Shown: positions 36,654 to 48,228, numbered from the stretch's first letter. The stretch: DNA of 64,000 nt from Paraburkholderia monticola (GCF_001580545.1 NZ_LRBG01000022.1:1-64000); one strand, 5' to 3'. The notes: generated by a model not told the origin, from the sequence alone. Numbers and translations: made by a program.

Positions 36654-38862
36654 GAGGAACTCCTTCTTCTTCTGACGCGCCCGAGCGCGCGCCGATCGCC
36701 GAGGCGAGCGGCGACTGCGGATCGAGCAGCGCGGTACGGATGAAATGCAGTTGACTGAGAATGCGCAGCAGCTGGTGGCGTTCGTCGCGCGAGGGCGTGA
36801 AGCCGGCCATCATCTGCTGCACGTCGGCGATCGCGTCGGCGGTTGCCGCGAGCGCGCGCGCGAAGTGCTGTTCCTGCGGCCGCTCGAACAGCGCCGCGAG
36901 CGCGTCGAGCAACGCGCGCAGTGTGACCCGCCACGGCGCCGCCTTGTGGTAACGCGGCGCGTCGGGCAGCGTCGCCACCTCGCGGCGCAGATCGATTACC
37001 GCGTTGCCGACTTCGAGGACCGAAAAGAGCCAACGCAGCGTGTCGCGCTTCGTCTCAGGCTCGTTCGGCGACAGCGAATTGATCTGGAACATCAGATCGC
37101 GCGCGCCGCTCTCGAAGCGCGAGCGCACCCGTGCCAGACCCGCTCGGCCGGCCAGCACCACCTGGCGGCGCAGGTCGACGAGCAGGCGGTTGCGCAGCCA
37201 CGGCGTCGACGGCGGCAGCAGCACCGCGAACGCGATCGACGACACCAGCATCGACAGCACCAGCGCGAGCGCATCGTTCATGAACGAGCTCGGGTCGTAG
37301 TGCATCACGTTGTCGGGCCCGGCGAGGAAGCAGAAAAAGATGCAGTAGCCGACGCCGTAGCCCGCGAGCCTGGGACGCGTGGTCATGAACACGCCGAGCA
37401 GCAGGAACGGCGTGAGCGCGACGCACAGCATCGCGAAGCCGTCGATGTGCGGATACACGCCGAACACCGCGATCATGCCCATCAGCGTGGCGAGCAGCGT
37501 ACCGCCGGCCATCTGGAACGCGGTGCGCTTCGGATCGGGCGCCGACGACGCGAGCGCGCACACGGCCGCCGCGTTCAGCGTCAACGTCGAGCCGCTCGGC
37601 CACGCGGTCGCGATCCAGAACGCGCCGAGCACCATCATCACGATGGTGGCGCGCAGGCCGGCGACGCCGGCCGCGATCGCGTTGGTCTTCGGCTCGTAGC
37701 GCTCGATCCAGCGTTCGCGCGCGTGCGTGTCGACCGCGAGCGAGGCGTAGGTCGCCGCGTACGCGTGCAGGTCGTCGATGAAGCGGTACAGCAGCTCGGC
37801 AGCGGTGTCGAAATCGAGCAGCGGGGCGTCGGGGTGCGTTTCGAGCGCGTTGCGCGTCGCCCGTACACGCTTGGGCAGCTCGCTGCGGTACGTGTCGAGT
37901 TGAGCGGCGGCGTGCGCGGCGTCGGCCGCGGAGAGCACCGGCTCGCCCGACTTCGCCAGCAGCGGCGCGATCTCCTTGAAGTACGGCTCGAGCGCGGCGA
38001 TCGCAATCGACGCGCCGTGCGTGCCGGTCTCGCGCAGACGGTTCATCAGCTGATGCAGCGCGTGAAAGCGCGTCGACGCAGTCATGAACTCGCTGTTCAG
38101 GCGCGCGAGGCGCCCGCCGCGCATGCGCGAATCGGGGCCTTCGAACACGGCGACGCTGCGCGCGGCCTCGAAGCCGACGATGTCGGCGACGAAGCGCGCA
38201 TTGGTCGCCTCGATCTGGGCGCGGTCGTTGCGCCCGGCAAGCGACGCCGACACATACTCGACGAACGCCGAGAAACGCGCGCGCACGGTGCTGCGCATCT
38301 GCAGTCCGGCGAACTGCGGGAACACGAGACCACTGACCGCGCCCGCGCAGACGATGCCGATCACCACTTCGGCGACCCGGGTGAGCGCGCTCAGGAACGC
38401 GCCATCCGGATGCTGCGACGCCGGGATGCCGATCAGCGCGGCCGTGTAGCCGGCCAGCACGAAGCCGTACGAACGGAAGTTGCGGTTGCGCGCGGCGCCC
38501 GCGGTACAGATGCCGACCCAGATCGCCGTCGAGATGATGAACAGCTCCGGCTGCTGCGCGAACAGGCCGATCAGCGCGAGCATCACGACGAGCCCGACCA
38601 GCGTGCCGCAGATCCGGTAGAAGCTCTTCGCGAACACCGCGCCGCTTTGCGGCTGCATCACGATGAACACGGTGGTCATCGCGGTGCGCGGCTGCGGCAG
38701 ATCGAGCTTCATCGCGAGGCCGAGCGCGAGGAAGCACGCGGCCAGCGCCTTGCACAGATAGATCCACACGAGGCCGTCGGTGCGCGCCCAGTGGGCGGCG
38801 GCTTCGTAGAGCGCGACGAGCGACCCGGGGCGCGCGGTCGATGAGGAGGGCGAGGCGGACAT
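36643..38862 (-). CDS. FUSC/aromatic-acid exporter inner-membrane protein (AaeB-like)
   Basis: This 739-aa protein has the FUSC layout: an N-terminal bundle of about five to six helices, a long soluble domain, then a second helix bundle (about residues 380-530) and a cytosolic C-terminal part. The MTTVFIVMQPQSGAVFAKSFYR segment is the family signature. AaeB pumps p-hydroxybenzoate and related aromatic acids with AaeA. ATG 38862 follows AAGGAAGG. Co-transcribed with outer-membrane, DUF1656 and adaptor genes. Confidence 0.9.
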   Translation of the reverse strand: MSASPSSSTARPGSLVALYEAAAHWARTDGLVWIYLCKALAACFLALGLAMKLDLPQPRTAMTTVFIVMQPQSGAVFAKSFYRICGTLVGLVVMLALIGLFAQQPELFIISTAIWVGICTAGAARNRNFRSYGFVLAGYTAALIGIPASQHPDGAFLSALTRVAEVVIGIVCAGAVSGLVFPQFAGLQMRSTVRARFSAFVEYVSASLAGRNDRAQIEATNARFVADIVGFEAARSVAVFEGPDSRMRGGRLARLNSEFMTASTRFHALHQLMNRLRETGTHGASIAIAALEPYFKEIAPLLAKSGEPVLSAADAAHAAAQLDTYRSELPKRVRATRNALETHPDAPLLDFDTAAELLYRFIDDLHAYAATYASLAVDTHARERWIERYEPKTNAIAAGVAGLRATIVMMVLGAFWIATAWPSGSTLTLNAAAVCALASSAPDPKRTAFQMAGGTLLATLMGMIAVFGVYPHIDGFAMLCVALTPFLLLGVFMTTRPRLAGYGVGYCIFFCFLAGPDNVMHYDPSSFMNDALALVLSMLVSSIAFAVLLPPSTPWLRNRLLVDLRRQVVLAGRAGLARVRSRFESGARDLMFQINSLSPNEPETKRDTLRWLFSVLEVGNAVIDLRREVATLPDAPRYHKAAPWRVTLRALLDALAALFERPQEQHFARALAATADAIADVQQMMAGFTPSRDERHQLLRILSQLHFIRTALLDPQSPLASAIGARSGASEEEGVPHAA

Positions 38863-38870
38863 GGCCTTCC

Positions 38871-40502
38871 TTATTTGGCCGCGGGCGCGTTCGGGGCGCG
38901 CGAGGCCGTGGTGGTGGTGGCGGGGGTGCCGGGCTTCGCGTTCACAGCCGCAGCGGCATCCGCTTTCGCCGCATCGCTACCCGCTTCGGCGCTGTTGCCA
39001 CCGTTGCCGCTCTTGCCCTTGCCATGCGCCGGCAACGTTTCGCTTTCCTGCGGACCGTTGGCCGGATCGTCGAGGCCGCCGCCGAGCGCCGTCATCAGCG
39101 ACGCGTGCGCGCCGAGCCGCTCGGCCTGCACCTTCGCGACGCCTTCCTGCGCGCGCAGCAGCTGGTTTTGGGCGATCAGCACGTTCACATAATCGGTCAA
39201 GCCGCGGCGGTAGCCCTCGCGCGACAAGTCGTAGTTCTTGCGCGCGGCGGCGACCGAGCGGTCGGCGTCGTCGGCCTGGGTGGTCAGCGAACGGATGCGG
39301 ATCACCTGGTCGGAGATGTCCTTGAGCGCACCCACGATCGACTGGTTGTAACGCTCGACGGCCTCGTCGTAGCCCGCCGACGCCGCGCCGAGCTGCGAGC
39401 GCAGCCGGCCGCCGTCGAAGATCGGCAGCGTCAGCGCGGGACCCACGCTCCAGCTATGCGACTCACTCTTCAGGAACTGGAACAGCGGCCCCATCGCCGC
39501 ATAGCCGCCGATCGAGGCGAGCAGGTTGATATCCGGATAGAACCCGGCCTTCGCGACGTCGATGCCGCGCGCCTGCGCGGCGACCGTCCAGCGTGCCGCG
39601 ACCACGTCCGGCCGGTGGCCGATCAGATCGGCCGGCAGCGCGGCCGGCAGCCCGGCGGGCGCGGCGAGCGACAGCGCCGGGCGCTGGATCGTGTCGCCCG
39701 CGCCCGGCCCCTTGCCCGCGAGCGCGGCCAACTGGTTGCGGCCGAGCGCGATCTTCTCCTCGATCGCGTCGATCTGGCGTTCGTACTCGGGCAGCGGCGT
39801 TTCGGCCTGGCTCACTTCGAGCTGCGTGCCGATGCCGCCCTTCAGGCGCCGGTTCGCGAGATCGACGATCTGCTGCTGTTGCTGCAGTGTCTGCTTCGCG
39901 ATGTCGAGCAACGCGTAGTTCAGCGACATCTCGACATAGGTGCGCACGACGTTCGCCTGCAGTTCCAGCTGCGCGGCGCGCGCGTCGGCGGCACTGGCGT
40001 GCGCGAGGTCGAGCGCGCGCTCGGCGGCGTTCTTGTCCTTGCCCCAGAAGTCGAGGTGATAGGCGAGGCCGAGCGTGCCGGTGTTGTTCCACGACTGTTC
40101 GCCCGCGAGCGGCCCGGGGCCGTAATAGACATTGTCGGCCCACTGCTGACGTTGGATCGACAGGCTGCCGTTGACTTGCGGCGCGAGTGCCGCGCGCGCG
40201 ACGCCGGCCATCGACGCGGCCTCGCGCACGCGCGCCTGCGCGGCCGCGAGGCTCGGATTGCCGGCCTGCGCGTCGGCGATCCACTGGTTCAGCTGCGGGT
40301 CGTCATACGAGCGCCACCAGTCGGTGGCGGGCCACTGCGCATCGGCGTTGGCGGCGCGGATCGCGTTGCCGGCGTCGAGTGACGAAGGGTTGATCGTTTG
40401 CGTTTGCGGCGCGACGCCTCCGGTACTTGCACATCCGGCGATTGTTAATAGGATCGTAAGAACCGCGGCTGCGGCGATCCCTTTGGGTACCGGAGACTGC
40501 AC
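38871..40502 (-). CDS. RND-type outer-membrane efflux lipoprotein (NodT/OprM family)
   Basis: This is a TolC-like outer-membrane channel (543 aa) with a lipobox-type signal (ILLTIAGCAST; Cys near residue 24) and two outer-membrane efflux repeats with long helical hairpins. The final 75 residues are an Ala/Pro/Thr/Lys-rich low-complexity tail not usual for the family. A GTG start at 40502 is chosen because GGAGGA lies directly before it. It heads the efflux operon and gives the pump its own exit duct. The LysR gene is divergent. Confidence 0.88.
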   Translation of the reverse strand: MQSPVPKGIAAAAVLTILLTIAGCASTGGVAPQTQTINPSSLDAGNAIRAANADAQWPATDWWRSYDDPQLNQWIADAQAGNPSLAAAQARVREAASMAGVARAALAPQVNGSLSIQRQQWADNVYYGPGPLAGEQSWNNTGTLGLAYHLDFWGKDKNAAERALDLAHASAADARAAQLELQANVVRTYVEMSLNYALLDIAKQTLQQQQQIVDLANRRLKGGIGTQLEVSQAETPLPEYERQIDAIEEKIALGRNQLAALAGKGPGAGDTIQRPALSLAAPAGLPAALPADLIGHRPDVVAARWTVAAQARGIDVAKAGFYPDINLLASIGGYAAMGPLFQFLKSESHSWSVGPALTLPIFDGGRLRSQLGAASAGYDEAVERYNQSIVGALKDISDQVIRIRSLTTQADDADRSVAAARKNYDLSREGYRRGLTDYVNVLIAQNQLLRAQEGVAKVQAERLGAHASLMTALGGGLDDPANGPQESETLPAHGKGKSGNGGNSAEAGSDAAKADAAAAVNAKPGTPATTTTASRAPNAPAAK

Positions 40503-40657
40503 GATTTCCTCCAAAATTGACTATAGAAGCTTGCGTGCAATTATATTTTTTGATCGATTGGGGAATAACCGGTAAAGATGCAAGGCATTCTTACGAGACA
40601 TGAGATAATTGCCATTGCTGATCGTGTAACAATCGCTGCCGATCATTGGGGATAGGT
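40503..40657. promoter_or_regulatory. Divergent control region of the efflux operon and LysR gene
   Basis: This AT-rich 155-bp gap contains TTGCGTGCAA (40531-40540), a partial dyad of the T-N-A kind favoured by LysR proteins. It also has minus-strand TATAAT- and TATAGT-like hexamers between it and the pump gene. Regulation of the pump by the adjacent LysR protein is probable; the exact promoter is not resolved. Confidence 0.45.
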
Positions 40658-41596
40658 ATGGACACGCTTCAAAACATGCGCGTTTTCGTCCGCGTCGTCG
40701 AAGCAGGCAGCTTCACGGGCGCCGCGCAGCATCTGAATACGACGACGGCCTACGCGTCGCGCGCGGTTTCCGATCTGGAAGCGCATCTGCGCACGCGGCT
40801 GTTGAACCGGACCACGCGCCGCATCGCGCTGACGGAGGCCGGCGAGCGCTATCTGCAGCGCTGCGAGCAGATTCTCGCGTACGTGGATCAGGCGGAGGCC
40901 GAGGCGAGCGACGCGCACGCGCGTCCGTCCGGCAAACTGAAGGTCCACGCGATGACGAGCTTCGGCCAGCACTATGTGGTGCCGGCCGTGGGCCGTTACC
41001 AGGAGCGCTACCCGGACGTGCACATCGAACTGACGCTCGCCCAGCGCATGCCCGATCTGCTCGACGAAGGCTTCGACGTGTCGTTGACGCTGGCGACCGG
41101 CCTGCCGGATTCGGGGCTCGTGTCGCAGCGCCTGGGCAGCGCGTTCAGCATTGCGTGCGCCTCGCCGGCGTACCTCGAGCGGCACGGCGTGCCGCAAACG
41201 CCCACGGACCTTGCGCAGCACACCTGCCTGCAGATGGTTTCGCCCGTGTATCCGCCGGACAAATGGACCTTCGACGGCCCGAACGGCGAGGAAACCATCG
41301 CGTTCGGCGCAACGACGTTCCAGGTGAACGTGGCGGAGGCAATGGTCAAGGCCGTCTCACAGGGCATGGGCGTCGCGCTGATTCCGATCTACTCCGCGAT
41401 CAGCGGTTTGCGCAGCGGCGAGCTGGTGTGGCTGCTGCCCGAGTACATGTCGCAGCAGATGAATCTATATGCGCTGTATCCGTCGCGGCAGTATCTGGAC
41501 GCGAAGATCCGCACATGGGTCGAATTCCTGCGCGACGAGTTGCCTTCCACGCTCGCGGCCGATCAGGAAGAGTTGCGCAAATTCGCGCGAACCTGA
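40658..41596 (+). CDS. LysR-family regulator (AaeR/CrgA group)
   Basis: This 312-aa regulator has an N-terminal winged helix (residues 1-60, MRVFVRVVEAGSFTGAAQHL) and a LysR effector-binding domain (about 90-300). The effector-domain phrasing (SGKLKVHAMTSFGQHYVVPA) is typical of the CrgA/AaeR group. Divergent orientation from the Aae-type pump suggests it activates that pump on sensing aromatic carboxylic acids. The ATG at 40658 gives the canonical MDTLQNM start; a GTG four codons earlier is also in frame. Confidence 0.9.
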   Translation: MDTLQNMRVFVRVVEAGSFTGAAQHLNTTTAYASRAVSDLEAHLRTRLLNRTTRRIALTEAGERYLQRCEQILAYVDQAEAEASDAHARPSGKLKVHAMTSFGQHYVVPAVGRYQERYPDVHIELTLAQRMPDLLDEGFDVSLTLATGLPDSGLVSQRLGSAFSIACASPAYLERHGVPQTPTDLAQHTCLQMVSPVYPPDKWTFDGPNGEETIAFGATTFQVNVAEAMVKAVSQGMGVALIPIYSAISGLRSGELVWLLPEYMSQQMNLYALYPSRQYLDAKIRTWVEFLRDELPSTLAADQEELRKFART

Positions 41597-41627
41597 ACGC
41601 GTGTTCTCCATGCGTTGACGTTCGAGT

Positions 41628-41661
41628 GGCGCGTGGCGTGACAGCCTGTTACACACGCGCC
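41628..41661. other. Imperfect 16-bp stem-loop downstream of the LysR gene
   Basis: GGCGCGTG pairs with CACGCGCC, and the inner GTGACAG pairs imperfectly with CTGTTAC. No T-run follows immediately, so it may be a rho-assisted terminator or an mRNA 3' stabiliser. Confidence 0.4.
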
Positions 41662-41793
41662 GCGTCGCAACATTTCTTTACTTCTCGCGCGCAATCGATT
41701 TGCTAACGTGTCGTTCACGCGTCGCCGCTTTGGCTGGACGCGCTGGATTCGCCGCCGTTCGGCACCTCGCAACCACTGAAGGACGACACATCC

Positions 41794-41946
41794 ATGGATA
41801 CGCACCTGATGATCGGCTTGGCCGTCATGTTTGGACTGATCGGCGTCGCCGCTTCGCGCGATCTGCTGCGCCGTATGCGTGAACAGCAGCCGCAACTCGT
41901 GCCGGTCGAGGTCGAGTCACCGGATGCGCCGCGGCGCGAGCGGTGA
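41794..41946 (+). CDS. Predicted 50-residue single-helix membrane protein
   Basis: A 50-codon frame starts at ATG 41794 after GAAGGACG. It encodes an N-terminal hydrophobic helix (about residues 5-20, LMIGLAVMFGLIGVAA), then a basic patch (RDLLRRMRE) and an acidic, proline-containing tail. The positive-inside rule puts the tail in the cytoplasm. Codon use matches neighbouring genes. I do not recognise the family. It stands alone between the LysR gene and the convergent phosphoesterase gene. Confidence 0.5.
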   Translation: MDTHLMIGLAVMFGLIGVAASRDLLRRMREQQPQLVPVEVESPDAPRRER

Positions 41947-42014
41947 GAGGCGGGCGCGGGTCGAGCGCATGCAGCCGCCCGGCTGAAAACCGCTAGCATC
42001 CCGGTAGCACCCCG

Positions 42015-42821
42015 CTAGATCTCGACAACCTTGTCCCACGCAAACTGCGGATTTTCCCACTGGCGCGTGCGCCGGTCGAAATAGCCGCGCGGATTGCACA
42101 CGACGCGCGTGCCGTCCACCACATAGTCGAACGACGTATGCGTGTGGCCATGAATCCACAACGCAACGGGCGCGCGCACGAGCTCCGGCAGATGATTGAC
42201 GAAGCCCGCCGACACGCGGTCCTCGGCAAAGCGCTCGGCCAGACTCAGCCGATGCGGCGCGTGATGCGTCACCACGATCGTGTGGCCGGCGAACGGCTTG
42301 GCCAGCTCGCTTTCGAGCCAGGCGCGCGCATGCCGGTGCAGCGCCAACGAATCGGCCGGTGTGAAGTCGCGCGCGGTGTCGCGCGGATCGTGCGGCCAGT
42401 TCATCTGGATCAGCCCGCGGTAATCGAGCATGACCTTGCGCGCGGCGGCGATTGATTCCTCGATTGCCTCGGGGGTCGCCCCGTACAGCGCGAAATCGGT
42501 CCACAACGTCGTGCCGAGCACGCGCCAGCGGCCCTGGGGATCGACCAGCGTGGCGTTGTTCAGCACGTGCACGTTGTCGACCTGGGCGGCCGCGTCGAAG
42601 AGGGCGCTTTCCAGCGCGCCGAACTCGCCGTCGTAATACTCGTGATTGCCCGGCACGTAGATGACCGGCACCGCGTCGTCGAACGCCTGCGCGGCCCAGC
42701 GCGGGCCGGCCGCATGATTGTGGATATCACCCGCCAGCACGACCAGATCCGCCTGCGCATGCGGGATCAGCTCAGGCTCATCCATTTCCAGATGCAGGTC
42801 GGACAACACGCGAATCTTCAC
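42015..42821 (-). CDS. Calcineurin-like metallophosphoesterase
   Basis: This two-metal phosphoesterase (268 aa) has all family motifs in order: DLHLE (D8/H10), AGDIHNH, PGNHEYY, VTHHAPH and IHGHTHTSFD. It has no signal peptide, so it is cytoplasmic. Family members cleave phosphodiesters or phosphomonoesters, and the substrate here cannot be read from sequence. It starts 52 bp after the FAD-linked dehydrogenase gene on the same strand and may share its transcript. Confidence 0.9.
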   Translation of the reverse strand: MKIRVLSDLHLEMDEPELIPHAQADLVVLAGDIHNHAAGPRWAAQAFDDAVPVIYVPGNHEYYDGEFGALESALFDAAAQVDNVHVLNNATLVDPQGRWRVLGTTLWTDFALYGATPEAIEESIAAARKVMLDYRGLIQMNWPHDPRDTARDFTPADSLALHRHARAWLESELAKPFAGHTIVVTHHAPHRLSLAERFAEDRVSAGFVNHLPELVRAPVALWIHGHTHTSFDYVVDGTRVVCNPRGYFDRRTRQWENPQFAWDKVVEI

Positions 42822-42873
42822 GGACGCAACTCCTCGGAAACGCCTGCGCGCCGGACCGCGAAGGCTTCAAACC

Positions 42874-44292
42874 TTAGCGTAGCACCTTGCCCGGATTCAT
42901 CAGGTTCAGCGGATCGAGCGCCTGCTTGATCGCGCGCATCATTTTCACTTCGACGTCCTGCTTGTAGTGTGCGGCTTCGTCGATCTTCAACTGACCGATC
43001 CCGTGTTCCGCGCTGATGCTGCCGCGATGCGCGTGCACGCTGTCGTAGACGATCCGGTTGATCGGGCTCTGGTACTCCCGCAGAAATGACTTCGCATCGA
43101 CACCCTCGGGCGCCTGCACGTTGTAGTGCAGATTGCCGTCGCCGAGATGGCCGAACGTGACCATGCGCGCGCCGGGTGCGGCTTGCGCGATCGCGGCATC
43201 GGTCGTCTCGATGAAATGACCGATGCGCGAGATCGGCACCGCGATATCGTGCTTGATGTTCAACCCTTCCTCGGCCTGCGCGAGCGGGATGTGCTCGCGC
43301 AGATTCCAGAACGCGCGCGACTGCGCGAGGTTTTCCGCGACCACCGCGTCTTGCACGAGATCCTGTTCGAGCGCGGTTTCCATCAGCCCCTCGAACAACG
43401 TGCGCGCGTGCTGTTCGCTTTCGCTGTCCGACAGTTCGAGCAGCACGACCTGAGCGTGCGGCTCGGCGAACGGATAACGCATCTGCTCGAAATGCCGGCC
43501 GACGAGACGCAGGCAAAAATCCGACATCAACTCGAAACCGGTCAGCAACGGCCCGGCGACGCGCTGCGTGAGCGCGAGAAAATCGAGCGCCGCATGCGGC
43601 GACGCGAGCGCGGCGAGCGCTGTGACGCGCGCGGCCGGTTGCGGATGCAGCTTCAGCACCGCTGCGGTGATGAGACCGAGCGTACCTTCCGCGCCGATGA
43701 ACAGGTCGCGCAGATCGTAGCCGGTGTTGTCCTTGCGCAGCCCGCGTAGACCGTCCCACAGTTCACCTTGCGGCGTCACCACTTCGAGGCCGAGACAGAG
43801 CTCGCGCGTATTGCCGTAGCGCAATACGCCCGTGCCGCCCGCGTTGGTCGACAGATTGCCGCCGATCGTGCAGCTGCCTTCGGCGGCGAGGCTCAGTGGG
43901 AACAGACGCCCGGCGGCTTCGGCGTGCTTCTGCACGTCGGCGAGGATCACGCCGGCTTCGACGGTGATCGTGTTGTTGTGCGGATCGATGTCGCGCATGC
44001 GATTCAGGCGGCGCAGGCTGATGACCGCCTGCGCGCCGCTCGCGTCGGGCGTCGCGCCGCCCGCGAGGCCCGTGTTGCCGCCCTGCGGCACCAGCGCGAC
44101 CCGATGCTCGACGGCGAGCCTGACGAGCGCGGCGGCTTCGGCGGAAGTGGCCGGGCACAGCACCGCGCAGGCCGCGCCGGTGTAACGGCGGCGCCAATCG
44201 GTCAGGTAGGGCGCGGTGTCGTGCGAATCGGTCAGTACGTGGGCCGTGCCGATGGCGTCGCGGCAGGCGGCGAGAAAAGCGTCGTGAGTCAT
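42874..44292 (-). CDS. FAD-linked D-2-hydroxyacid dehydrogenase (GlcD/D2HGDH-type)
   Basis: This is a VAO-fold flavoprotein (472 aa). The N-terminal FAD domain has VPQGGNTGLAGGATP and AAEGSCTIGGNLSTNAGG. The C-terminal FAD-oxidase domain has FGHLGDGNLHYNV and SAEHGIGQLK, whose His residues bind the hydroxyacid and metal. Relatives oxidise D-2-hydroxyglutarate, D-lactate or glycolate. The single-subunit layout without an Fe-S partner gene nearby favours a D2HGDH-like enzyme. Start 44292 (MTHDAF) is preferred over an ATG 44 codons upstream, which would add a low-complexity Pro/Arg leader. Confidence 0.9.
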   Translation of the reverse strand: MTHDAFLAACRDAIGTAHVLTDSHDTAPYLTDWRRRYTGAACAVLCPATSAEAAALVRLAVEHRVALVPQGGNTGLAGGATPDASGAQAVISLRRLNRMRDIDPHNNTITVEAGVILADVQKHAEAAGRLFPLSLAAEGSCTIGGNLSTNAGGTGVLRYGNTRELCLGLEVVTPQGELWDGLRGLRKDNTGYDLRDLFIGAEGTLGLITAAVLKLHPQPAARVTALAALASPHAALDFLALTQRVAGPLLTGFELMSDFCLRLVGRHFEQMRYPFAEPHAQVVLLELSDSESEQHARTLFEGLMETALEQDLVQDAVVAENLAQSRAFWNLREHIPLAQAEEGLNIKHDIAVPISRIGHFIETTDAAIAQAAPGARMVTFGHLGDGNLHYNVQAPEGVDAKSFLREYQSPINRIVYDSVHAHRGSISAEHGIGQLKIDEAAHYKQDVEVKMMRAIKQALDPLNLMNPGKVLR

Positions 44293-44344
44293 GGGGGCGG
44301 TTGGCGGTGTCAGGGGCGGGCAGCGGGTTCGGGCGTTATAGGCG

Positions 44345-44842
44345 TCAGGCGGGCGGGGGCGGCTCGCCGGCGGCATGTTTTGCAGCCCGCTTTGCCGCGC
44401 GCTTGAAGGGGCCGACATACGCAAGCGTGCAGGTAAAGAAGATCACGGCAAGCGCCGCTTGCAGCCAGCCGAGCCGAGCGCTCAGGCCATGCTCGCTCCA
44501 GCCGCGCACGACGCCTTCGGCAAAATACAGCAGGATCAGCATCGACGCCCATTGCATCGTATAAAGCCGGCGTCGCCACACGCCCGGCAACGCGGAGAGC
44601 AGCGGCAAGGCCTTCAGCACGAGCAGCGAGCCGCCGGGCCGCAGCGGCGCGAGCCACCATTCCCAGGCGACGGCAAGCGCGATCATCGCGACCAGCGTGA
44701 AGGCGGCGACGAGCGCGGCGGCGGCTTTGGGGTGCACGGGCACGCTGGTGGCGGTGGCCGCCACGTTTGCGGCGAATTCAGTGCCGCGCGTGTCGCGACG
44801 GGCGGCGTCGCGCGCGGACGGTTGCAGATCCGGTTCGTTCAC
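44345..44842 (-). CDS. DUF2069 membrane protein
   Basis: This 165-aa protein has four predicted membrane helices after a soluble N-terminal 40 residues. The PLRPGGSLLVLKALPLL and LYTMQWASMLILLYFAEG segments are the DUF2069 hallmark. Function unknown. A GTG start at 44842 puts it just after wrbA, with which such genes are often paired. A frame continuing back to 44908 would overlap wrbA and is Arg-rich. Confidence 0.8.
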   Translation of the reverse strand: MNEPDLQPSARDAARRDTRGTEFAANVAATATSVPVHPKAAAALVAAFTLVAMIALAVAWEWWLAPLRPGGSLLVLKALPLLSALPGVWRRRLYTMQWASMLILLYFAEGVVRGWSEHGLSARLGWLQAALAVIFFTCTLAYVGPFKRAAKRAAKHAAGEPPPPA

Positions 44843-44852
44843 GGCTCGACGC

Positions 44853-46924
<2,072 letters not shown>

Positions 46925-46956
46925 TAGGGCGGCCCGGCGTCGGGTTGCCCGGCGAA

Positions 46957-47277
46957 CTACAGCGAAATCTTCCCCACACAGATGTCCTTGAACATCACCC
47001 AGTCGCCCATCAGGCTGTAAAACGGATGACGGAAGGTGGCCGGCTTGTTCTTTTCAAAGAAGAAATGGCCGACCCACGCGAAGCCATAGCCGCAGATCAC
47101 GGCCGCCGGCACCCATAACCAGTTGCCGGTGGCGAGCGCCATTGCGAGACAGCCGATCACGCCGAGCGAGCCGATGAAATGCAGCCGCCGCGACACGATG
47201 TTGCCATGCTCGCTCAGATAGTACGGATAAAACTCCGCGAAGCTCGCGAAGTGATCGCTATGCGCGGTATGAGCCAT
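46957..47277 (-). CDS. DUF962/Mpo1-like membrane protein
   Basis: This 106-aa protein has the Mpo1 pattern: FAEFYPYYLSEHGN, RRLHFIGS, two helices and WVGHFFFEKNKPATFRHPFYSLMGD. Yeast Mpo1 is an Fe-dependent dioxygenase for 2-hydroxy fatty acids, and the His residues used there appear present. The bacterial role is unknown. Start 47277 (MAHTAHSD) gives the usual family length. Confidence 0.87.
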   Translation of the reverse strand: MAHTAHSDHFASFAEFYPYYLSEHGNIVSRRLHFIGSLGVIGCLAMALATGNWLWVPAAVICGYGFAWVGHFFFEKNKPATFRHPFYSLMGDWVMFKDICVGKISL

Positions 47278-47394
47278 GACGGCCTCCGGAGGCTGAAAAA
47301 GACAGCTTCGAACATTCTCCGGCGATCGCCCGCCTAACGCAACCTGGCCATTCGGCGGATGGTGGCGCGGGTTCGGCGCGGGTATCGTGGCCAT

Positions 47395-48228
47395 TCAGTG
47401 CGCTTCGCGCGGTGGCCGCGAGGCGAAGCTGTAGAGCGCGTCCAGCGTCGCGTCGGGTTGCTCGGACATCAGCGCGTGACCCGCCTCGAGCGTGATGGTG
47501 TCGTTCGGCACGCCTGCCTGCGCGAGCGCATCGGCCAGTGCTTTCGCCGCGCGTGGCGGCGTCATGGCATCGCGCCGGCCGACGATCAGACGCGTTGCGC
47601 AACGCAGCTGCGCCGCGCGGGCGAGGCCGTCCGCATAGGTGTGGCAGGCGGTGAAATCGGTGTGGAACAGATGCGCTTCGCCGCTGGCGGAGACGTGCTC
47701 CATCAGCCGCTGGTTCATGCCGTGCAGCCAGAAGCCGGGGCCGGGGCAGGAGGGCTTCGCGGCAAGCGTCGAATGCGTCCACTCGTTGACCATCTCGATG
47801 GCTTCGGGCTCGCGGTTGAGCGCGGCGTCGAGCAAGGCGTCGGAGACGCTCATGGGCAGCGCGGTCGCGAGCAGCGCGAGGTGGGTCGCGCGCTGCGCAT
47901 AGCGGCCGGCGAAGTCGAGCGCGATCAGCGAGCCCATGCTGTGGCCGGCCACAAACGCGCGCTCGACGCCCACGGCGTCGAGCAGCGCGGCGAGCCAGTC
48001 GGCCAGCGCGGCGATGCTGCTGAGCGCGGGGCTGGCGCTGCGGCGGTGGCCCGGCAGATCGACCGCCAGCACGCCGAAGCCGTGGTGCGCGAAGTAGCGG
48101 CTTTGCAGTGCCCACACGCTGTGATCGTGCTCGGCGCCGTGGATGAAAACGGCGGTGGGCAGGCGCGCGTCGAAGGTTTTGCCGCCGGTGTAGGCATAGG
48201 CCGGTTTGCCTTGAACGGTGACGATCAT
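47395..48228 (-). CDS. Alpha/beta hydrolase
   Basis: This is an alpha/beta-hydrolase-fold enzyme (277 aa). It has the oxyanion HGAEHDHSVW loop, nucleophile elbow AGHSMGS, acid in VGRRDAMTPP and His in EAGHALM. The substrate is unknown. It starts inside the stop codon of the sulfhydrylase gene (ATGA), so both are translated together. A role linked to O-acyl-homoserine or acyl-transfer chemistry is conceivable but unproven. Confidence 0.88.
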   Translation of the reverse strand: MIVTVQGKPAYAYTGGKTFDARLPTAVFIHGAEHDHSVWALQSRYFAHHGFGVLAVDLPGHRRSASPALSSIAALADWLAALLDAVGVERAFVAGHSMGSLIALDFAGRYAQRATHLALLATALPMSVSDALLDAALNREPEAIEMVNEWTHSTLAAKPSCPGPGFWLHGMNQRLMEHVSASGEAHLFHTDFTACHTYADGLARAAQLRCATRLIVGRRDAMTPPRAAKALADALAQAGVPNDTITLEAGHALMSEQPDATLDALYSFASRPPREAH

